64,000 nt of DNA, taken from contig NZ_FMDM01000002.1 in the NCBI RefSeq assembly GCF_900090105.1, positions 422,995 through 486,994 on the forward strand. Direction: 5' to 3'. Source of the stretch: Micromonospora humi (lineage in GTDB: Bacteria; Actinomycetota; Actinomycetes; Mycobacteriales; Micromonosporaceae). Positions 57,952-64,000 of the stretch are shown in pieces. Both the position numbers and the translations under genes were made by a program. Numbering within the stretch: the stretch's first letter is position 1; each line of letters opens with the position of its first letter. The notes beneath the pieces are model-generated. The model was given only the letters and a program-made list of their open reading frames with translations. It searched no databases and was not told the origin of the DNA.

Positions 57952-58524
57952 TCAGAGCATGGGACGCCCGACGACCGAGGCGACCAGCCGGGCGAACTCC
58001 TCCAGCCGGGTGATCTGTCCGGCGCCGCCGTCGTCGAGCGTCTTGCCGAAGCGCAGGGCGTCGTGCCGCGGCGTGCCCGACGCGTCGTCGCTCGGCGGCG
58101 CCTCGTCCAGCGAGCTGAGCAGCAGGTAGACGTCGATGCTGTCGACCCGGACCGTGCCGTCGTCGGCGCGGGTGAGCCGCCGCCGGCAACCGACCTCGGT
58201 GACCGTGGAGACCGGCACCACACGCAGCGACGAGGTCATCGCGCCGGGTGGCCCCTCCCCGGGCGGGACGTCCTCGCCGTGCCAGAGCACCAGCCGGCTG
58301 CCGTCGCAGACGACGACCTCCTGCCACACCCCGTTCACCTCGTTGACGAAGCGTTCCAGCGTGAACCCGAGCACCGACGCGCCGCGCAGCACCCCGCCGA
58401 GCGCCTCCAGCGCGATGTCGGGGTCTCGCAGGTAGGCCCGGGCGGCCGACTCCAGGTCGGCGTAGGGCGACCAGTCGGGGAAGACGGCGGGCATCTCGCC
58501 GTTGCCGTAGCCGGGACTGCTCAC
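57952..58524 (-). CDS. Conserved hypothetical protein beside the proteasome genes
   Basis: A 190-residue soluble protein starting with GTG 58524, 4 bases after GGGAGG. No signal peptide or membrane helix. Visible parts are an N-terminal acidic-aromatic segment (FPDWSPYADLESAARAYLRD), a central beta-rich region (RLVLWHGEDVPPGEGPPGAM, SSLRVVPVSTVTEVGCRRRL) and DSIDVYLLLSSLDEAPP. I do not recognise a named domain, though the central part could be a small SRPBCC/PH-like barrel. The position downstream of trmI on the same strand (152-base gap) suggests it may share its transcript. Confidence 0.75.
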   Translation of the reverse strand: MSSPGYGNGEMPAVFPDWSPYADLESAARAYLRDPDIALEALGGVLRGASVLGFTLERFVNEVNGVWQEVVVCDGSRLVLWHGEDVPPGEGPPGAMTSSLRVVPVSTVTEVGCRRRLTRADDGTVRVDSIDVYLLLSSLDEAPPSDDASGTPRHDALRFGKTLDDGGAGQITRLEEFARLVASVVGRPML

Positions 58525-58676
58525 GCCACCTCCCGTCGGCCCGTGCCGCCGTCGCCGCCACGGGCGCCCCGCCCGTCCCGCGCGCCGGCCCGCTCCCTCA
58601 TGCTTACCGTCTCCGGTGTCGTCGTCCCCACGGGCACACATGATTCCCCCGCCCGCACCGGTCCGCGCGCCGGGGG

Positions 58677-60770
<2,094 letters not shown>

Positions 60771-60841
60771 CTACGCGGGACGGATCATGGACCGGTGCGG
60801 CGCTCGCGGCCGTGTCACACCGGTGGCCTAACCTTCCGGAC

Positions 60842-61759
60842 ATGACGGCGGAATCGGTGATCGACACCCAGGGCGACCAGACGGCGGCGCGGACGCCGGT
60901 CACGGTGCGGGCGTCGCTGTCGCCGTCGCGGGCGGCCGACTTCAAGACCTGCCCGTTGCTCTACCGGTTCCGCAGCATCGACCGACTGCCCGAGCGCCCG
61001 ACGATCGAGCAGGCCCGGGGCACCCTGGTGCACGCCGTGCTGGAGCGGCTGTTCGACCTGCCGGCACCGACGCGCACCCCGGAGTCCGCCGGCGACCTGG
61101 TCGCCCCGCAGTGGGACCGGCTGGTCACCGAGGAGCCGGAGCTGGCGGAGCTGTTCGCCGGTGACGACGCCGCCGGTGTCGAGGGGTTCCTCCGCTCGGC
61201 TGCCGCGCTGCTGGAGGGCTACTTCGCGGTGGAGGACCCGCGCCGGCTGGAGCCGGCCGAACGCGAGGCGTTGATCTCCGCGGTGGTCGACGACGAGCTG
61301 CTCATCCGGGGCTACCTCGACCGCCTCGACGTGGCGCCGGACGGCGCGCTGCGGGTGGTCGACTACAAGACCGGCGGCGCGCCGCGCGAGGCGTTCGAGG
61401 CGCGGGCGCTGTTCCAGCTCAAGTTCTACGCCCTGGTGCTGTGGCGCACCCGGGGCGTGGTGCCGCGGGTGCTGCGCCTGCTCTACCTCAAGGACGCCGA
61501 GGTCTGCGACTACGCCCCCGACGCCGAGGAGCTGGTCCGCTTCGAGCGCACGGTGGTGGCGTTGTGGCGGGCGATCGAGCAGGCCACCGCCCGGCAGGAC
61601 TTCCGGCCCCGGCCGAGCCGGCTCTGTGACTGGTGCAGCCACCAGTCACGGTGCCCGAGCTTCGGCGGCACCCCGCCGCCGTTCCCGGTGGCCGCCGCCG
61701 CGCCCGACCCGCTCGTGGACGCCCGTTCCCGCCCGGCCACCCCGGGTGCCGACGAGTGA
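60842..61759 (+). CDS. RecB-family PD-(D/E)XK nuclease with Fe-S cluster motif
   Basis: A 305-residue nuclease of the PDDEXK_1 (Cas4/AddB-like) group. SPSRAADFKTCPLLYRFRSI starts the domain with the first cluster Cys; QARGTLVHAVLERLF carries the conserved His; GYLDRLDVAPDGALRVVDYK is the D...(D/E)xK core, with QLKFYALVLWRT after it; and CDWCSHQSRCPSF gives three further Cys for a 4Fe-4S site. Single-gene copies are widespread in actinobacteria near trmI/arc. Likely role: DNA end processing in repair. Divergent from the M50 protease. Confidence 0.92.
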   Translation: MTAESVIDTQGDQTAARTPVTVRASLSPSRAADFKTCPLLYRFRSIDRLPERPTIEQARGTLVHAVLERLFDLPAPTRTPESAGDLVAPQWDRLVTEEPELAELFAGDDAAGVEGFLRSAAALLEGYFAVEDPRRLEPAEREALISAVVDDELLIRGYLDRLDVAPDGALRVVDYKTGGAPREAFEARALFQLKFYALVLWRTRGVVPRVLRLLYLKDAEVCDYAPDAEELVRFERTVVALWRAIEQATARQDFRPRPSRLCDWCSHQSRCPSFGGTPPPFPVAAAAPDPLVDARSRPATPGADE

Positions 61760-61837
61760 TCCTCCTCCTCGGGGAGGAGACCGGGTTCGGCTGCGGCGAC
61801 GACGAGGCTCGCCCTGCGGCGGCCTAGCGTCGCAGGC

Positions 61838-62761
61838 ATGACCGACCGGCTGCCGGCCCGCCGCGTGCGCGACACGGTGCTCACCGCCGCGGTGGCGTAT
61901 GCGCTGGGCCGCGTCACGCAGGCGCGGCGGGAAGCCCGGGCGCGCCGCCGGGCCGCCGGCGAGCGCCGGGCGGGGATCCGCAACGGCGGGGCCGCCGGGG
62001 CCGGTCGGGAGCCGGCCCGGGCGGGCGTGCCGGTGCCGCGCGCCGCCGGGCAGGCGGGCGCCGCCGGGCAGGCGGTGGCCGCCGGGCAGGCGGTGGCCGC
62101 CGGGCAGGCGGTGGCCGCCGGGCAGGCGGTGGCCGCCGACGAGCGCCGCCGGATCGCCGGGGAGTTGCACGACCTGGTGGCCCACCAGGTCGCCGCGATG
62201 CAGGTGCTGGCCACCGGCGCCCGGCGGGCCCTGCACCGGGATCCGGGCGCGGCCGACCGGGCGATGGCCGCGGTCGAGGACACCGGCCGGGCGGCCCTGC
62301 GGGAGCTGCACCGCCTGCTGCGGGCGCTGCGCCCCGCCGGCCCGGCGGCCGAACTGGCGCCGCAGCCCGGCCTGTCCGGCATCGCGACGCTGGCGCGCGC
62401 GGCCCGCGACGCCGGGCTACCGGTCACCGTGCGCACGTCGGGTCCGCTCGGGGCGGTGCCGGACGGGGTGGCGCTGGCCGCGTACCGGGTCGTGCAGGAG
62501 GCGCTGGGCAACGTGCTGCGGCACGCCGGCCCGGCTGCCGCGCTGGTCCGGCTCGCCGCCGCCGGCGGCGCGCTGACCGTGGAGGTCACCGACACCGGGC
62601 GCGGCCCGGCGCCACCCGACCGCATCGGGCACGGACTGGTCGGCATGCGGGAGCGGGTCGCCCTCTACGGTGGGATCCTGCGGACCGGACCGGCACCGGG
62701 CGGCGGTTTCCGGGTGTACGCCCGGATCCCGCTGGACCCGGCCGGCGCGGTCCGGGACTGA
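61838..62761 (+). CDS. NarL-type sensor histidine kinase without transmembrane sensor
   Basis: A 307-residue kinase. The N-terminal 70 residues are basic with one weak hydrophobic patch (VLTAAVAYALGRV), then five copies of AAGQAV/G (70-99) form a flexible linker. HisKA_3 starts at RRRIAGELHDLVAHQVAAM with phospho-acceptor His111; the ATPase part has VVQEALGNVLRHAG and DTGRGPAPPDRIGHGLVGMR. The usual N-terminal membrane sensor of this family is absent, so the signal must be cytosolic or come from a partner such as the ABC transporter. It is followed 25 bases later by its response regulator. Confidence 0.93.
   Translation: MTDRLPARRVRDTVLTAAVAYALGRVTQARREARARRRAAGERRAGIRNGGAAGAGREPARAGVPVPRAAGQAGAAGQAVAAGQAVAAGQAVAAGQAVAADERRRIAGELHDLVAHQVAAMQVLATGARRALHRDPGAADRAMAAVEDTGRAALRELHRLLRALRPAGPAAELAPQPGLSGIATLARAARDAGLPVTVRTSGPLGAVPDGVALAAYRVVQEALGNVLRHAGPAAALVRLAAAGGALTVEVTDTGRGPAPPDRIGHGLVGMRERVALYGGILRTGPAPGGGFRVYARIPLDPAGAVRD
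62042..62131. repeat. 18-bp tandem repeat in the histidine kinase gene
   Basis: Five units of GCCGCCGGGCAGGCGGTG (first unit ending in GGC) run in frame from 62042 to 62131. They encode AAGQAV repeats directly before HisKA_3, a likely length-variable linker. Confidence 0.95.
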
Positions 62762-62786
62762 CCGCCGGCACGACGAGGGGAAACCC

Positions 62787-63470
62787 ATGACCGAGGCCGC
62801 CGCGCCCCGACCGGTGCGGGTGCTGCTCGCCGACGACCAGCCACTGCTGCGAACCGGGTTCCGGATGGTCCTCGGCGTCGAGGACGACCTGGACATCGTG
62901 GGCGAGGCCGGCGACGGGGTGGAGGCGGTGGAGCTGGCCCGGCGGCTGCTGCCCGACGTGGTGCTGATGGACATCCGGATGCCGCGGATGGACGGGGTGG
63001 CCGCCACCCGGGCGATCGTGGACGCCCGGCTGCCGGTGCGGGTGCTGGTGCTGACCACGTTCGAGCTGGACGAGTACGTGGTCGGGGCGCTGCGCGCCGG
63101 GGCGAGCGGGTTCCTGGCCAAGGACGTGCCGGCCGAGGACCTGGTCACCGCGATCCGCACGGTGGCGGCCGGGGAGGCGGTGGTGGCGCCACGGATCCTG
63201 CGCCGGCTGCTGGACCGCTTCGCCGACGTGCTGCCGGATCCGGCGGCCGTTCCGCCGCCGGTGCTGGACCCGCTGACCGAACGGGAGCGGGAGGTGCTGG
63301 TCCAGGTGGCGCGCGGGCTGTCCAACGCCGAGATCGCCCGCGCGCTGTCGGTCAGCGAGACCACCGTCAAGACCCACGTCGGACACATGTTGACCAAGCT
63401 GCGGCTGCGCGACCGGGTGCAGGCCGTGGTGCTGGCGTACGAGACCGGGCTGGTCCGGCCCGGGAAATAG
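62787..63470 (+). CDS. NarL/LuxR-family response regulator
   Basis: A 227-residue regulator. ATG 62787 has GAGGGG 6 bases upstream. The receiver (1-125) has LLADDQP, phospho-acceptor Asp62 (VLMDIRMPRMDG) and Lys in FLAKDVPAEDL. The LuxR-type DNA-binding domain (about 160-220) has LTEREREVLVQVARGLSNAE and VSETTVKTHVGHMLTKLRLR. It pairs with the kinase at 61838 and likely activates the ABC transporter gene at 63727, as in LiaRS-type antibiotic-stress systems. Confidence 0.94.
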   Translation: MTEAAAPRPVRVLLADDQPLLRTGFRMVLGVEDDLDIVGEAGDGVEAVELARRLLPDVVLMDIRMPRMDGVAATRAIVDARLPVRVLVLTTFELDEYVVGALRAGASGFLAKDVPAEDLVTAIRTVAAGEAVVAPRILRRLLDRFADVLPDPAAVPPPVLDPLTEREREVLVQVARGLSNAEIARALSVSETTVKTHVGHMLTKLRLRDRVQAVVLAYETGLVRPGK

Positions 63471-63726
63471 GTGGCGGCGCTCACGTACCGTGACCAACGG
63501 CGGCGGTCGGTGGTTGACCATGACGCGACGTGAGGTCCTACCGTCGGCGTCGTCGGCCGCTCAGGGATCACCCTGAGCCGGTCTGGGGGGCGGCCCCCAC
63601 CAGAAGTTCGGCACGGATTCCGCCCGGGGTCGGAGGGATCCGCGCCCGGCGGCACCGAGGATGGAACTGCCGCACCGGCCAGCGGGGGCGGTGCGGATCC
63701 CTAGCCAGACGGAAGAGGTAGATGAC
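63471..63726. promoter_or_regulatory. Leader and promoter region of the ABC transporter gene
   Basis: This 256-base gap holds a short perfect hairpin GCTCAGGG-ATCA-CCCTGAGC (63559-63578) that could end the regulator transcript, and a 10-bp inverted repeat AGGGATCCGC/GCGGATCCCT (63634-63643 with 63693-63702) just before the gene. TTGACC (63514-63519) and TACCGT (63539-63544) are a possible promoter with a long 19-base spacer. No ORF is supported. Confidence 0.35.
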
Positions 63727-64000
63727 GTGACCGCGACGGTAGGCCGGCAGGCGCAGGCCGCGGCCCGGGCGAACGACGTGTGGAAGGTGTACGGCAGCGG
63801 CGAGGCGCAGGTGATCGCGCTACGAGGGGTGAGCGCCGAGTTCGAACGCGGCCGGTTCACCGCGATCATGGGGCCGTCCGGCTCCGGCAAGTCGACGCTG
63901 ATGCACTGCCTCGCCGGCCTGGACTCGGTGACCAGGGGCACCGTGACGATCGGCGAGACGACGGTGACCGGGCTCAACGACTCGGGCCTGACGAAGCTGC
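63727..64000 (+). CDS. ABC transporter ATP-binding protein (MacB/LolD type), partial
   Basis: The first 91 codons of an ABC ATPase; the gene continues past the window. The start is GTG 63727 with GAAGAGG upstream; ATG 63722 gives an immediate stop. ANDVWKVYGSGEAQVIALRG and AIMGPSGSGKSTLMHCLAGL (Walker A GPSGSGKST) followed by DSVTRGTVTIG are the hallmarks of the MacB/LolD/FtsE-like group that works with FtsX-type permeases. It follows a kinase-regulator pair, so it is a likely regulated exporter for antibiotic or envelope stress. Confidence 0.92.
   Translation, partial: MTATVGRQAQAAARANDVWKVYGSGEAQVIALRGVSAEFERGRFTAIMGPSGSGKSTLMHCLAGLDSVTRGTVTIGETTVTGLNDSGLTKL

Overview
The window looks like a piece of chromosome from a high-GC, mycelial actinobacterium, most likely Micromonosporaceae (Micromonospora-like). 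The reasons are the roughly 70+ % GC, the many GTG starts, a complete Pup-proteasome system, actinobacterial Tat/HelY/PafBC neighbourhoods, CBM2-bearing secreted enzymes, a CebR-type operator, and intergenic hairpins with a GGGGCCCC core. The genus is inferred from recognition, not from a database match. I saw no rRNA, tRNA, CRISPR array, insertion sequence, integrase or prophage.

Region 1 (1-10112) is a polysaccharide locus. Two secreted parallel-beta-helix enzymes resembling GH87 alpha-1,3-glucanases flank a sugar ABC transporter (binding lipoprotein plus two permeases, no ATPase), a GH13 alpha-glucosidase and a LacI regulator. They probably degrade an alpha-glucan such as fungal wall alpha-1,3-glucan outside the cell, import the oligosaccharides and split them inside. 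Region 2 (10126-18710) holds a CE4-CBM2 polysaccharide deacetylase, a decayed amidohydrolase, a SigB/SigF-type sigma factor, an OmpR-type two-component system with a GerMN lipoprotein, a four-gene STAS/Zn-ribbon/BON operon, and a GH5-CBM2 cellulase behind a promoter with a near-perfect CebR operator.

Region 3 (18710-30382) is mixed accessory and housekeeping content: an AurF-like diiron oxygenase facing a TetR regulator with a DUF4873 protein, a YdcF protein, a GT2 whose end overlaps a discoidin-domain beta-helix protein, an HxlR-peroxiredoxin fusion facing an MFS exporter, a DUF4037 protein, a 5'-3' exonuclease, and an MHYT protein with a perfect 51-bp tandem repeat.

Region 4 (30436-60841) is the conserved actinobacterial core. 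It carries helY, tatC, tatA, pafC, pafB, pafA, prcA, prcB, pup, dop and arc, then an M50 protease and trmI. Interspersed are transporters, a lipid kinase, a fasciclin protein and a zinc alcohol dehydrogenase. The proteasome genes form several units divided by strong hairpins. An endonuclease VII-like HNH gene lies inside the pup-prcBA run and overlaps the start of prcB, and Pup ends in Glu. PafBC (DNA-damage transcription activator) and the proteasome lie close together.

Region 5 (60842-64000) carries a RecB-family nuclease, a soluble NarL-type histidine kinase with an 18-bp tandem repeat, its LuxR-type response regulator, and the start of a MacB/LolD-type ABC transporter cut by the window end.
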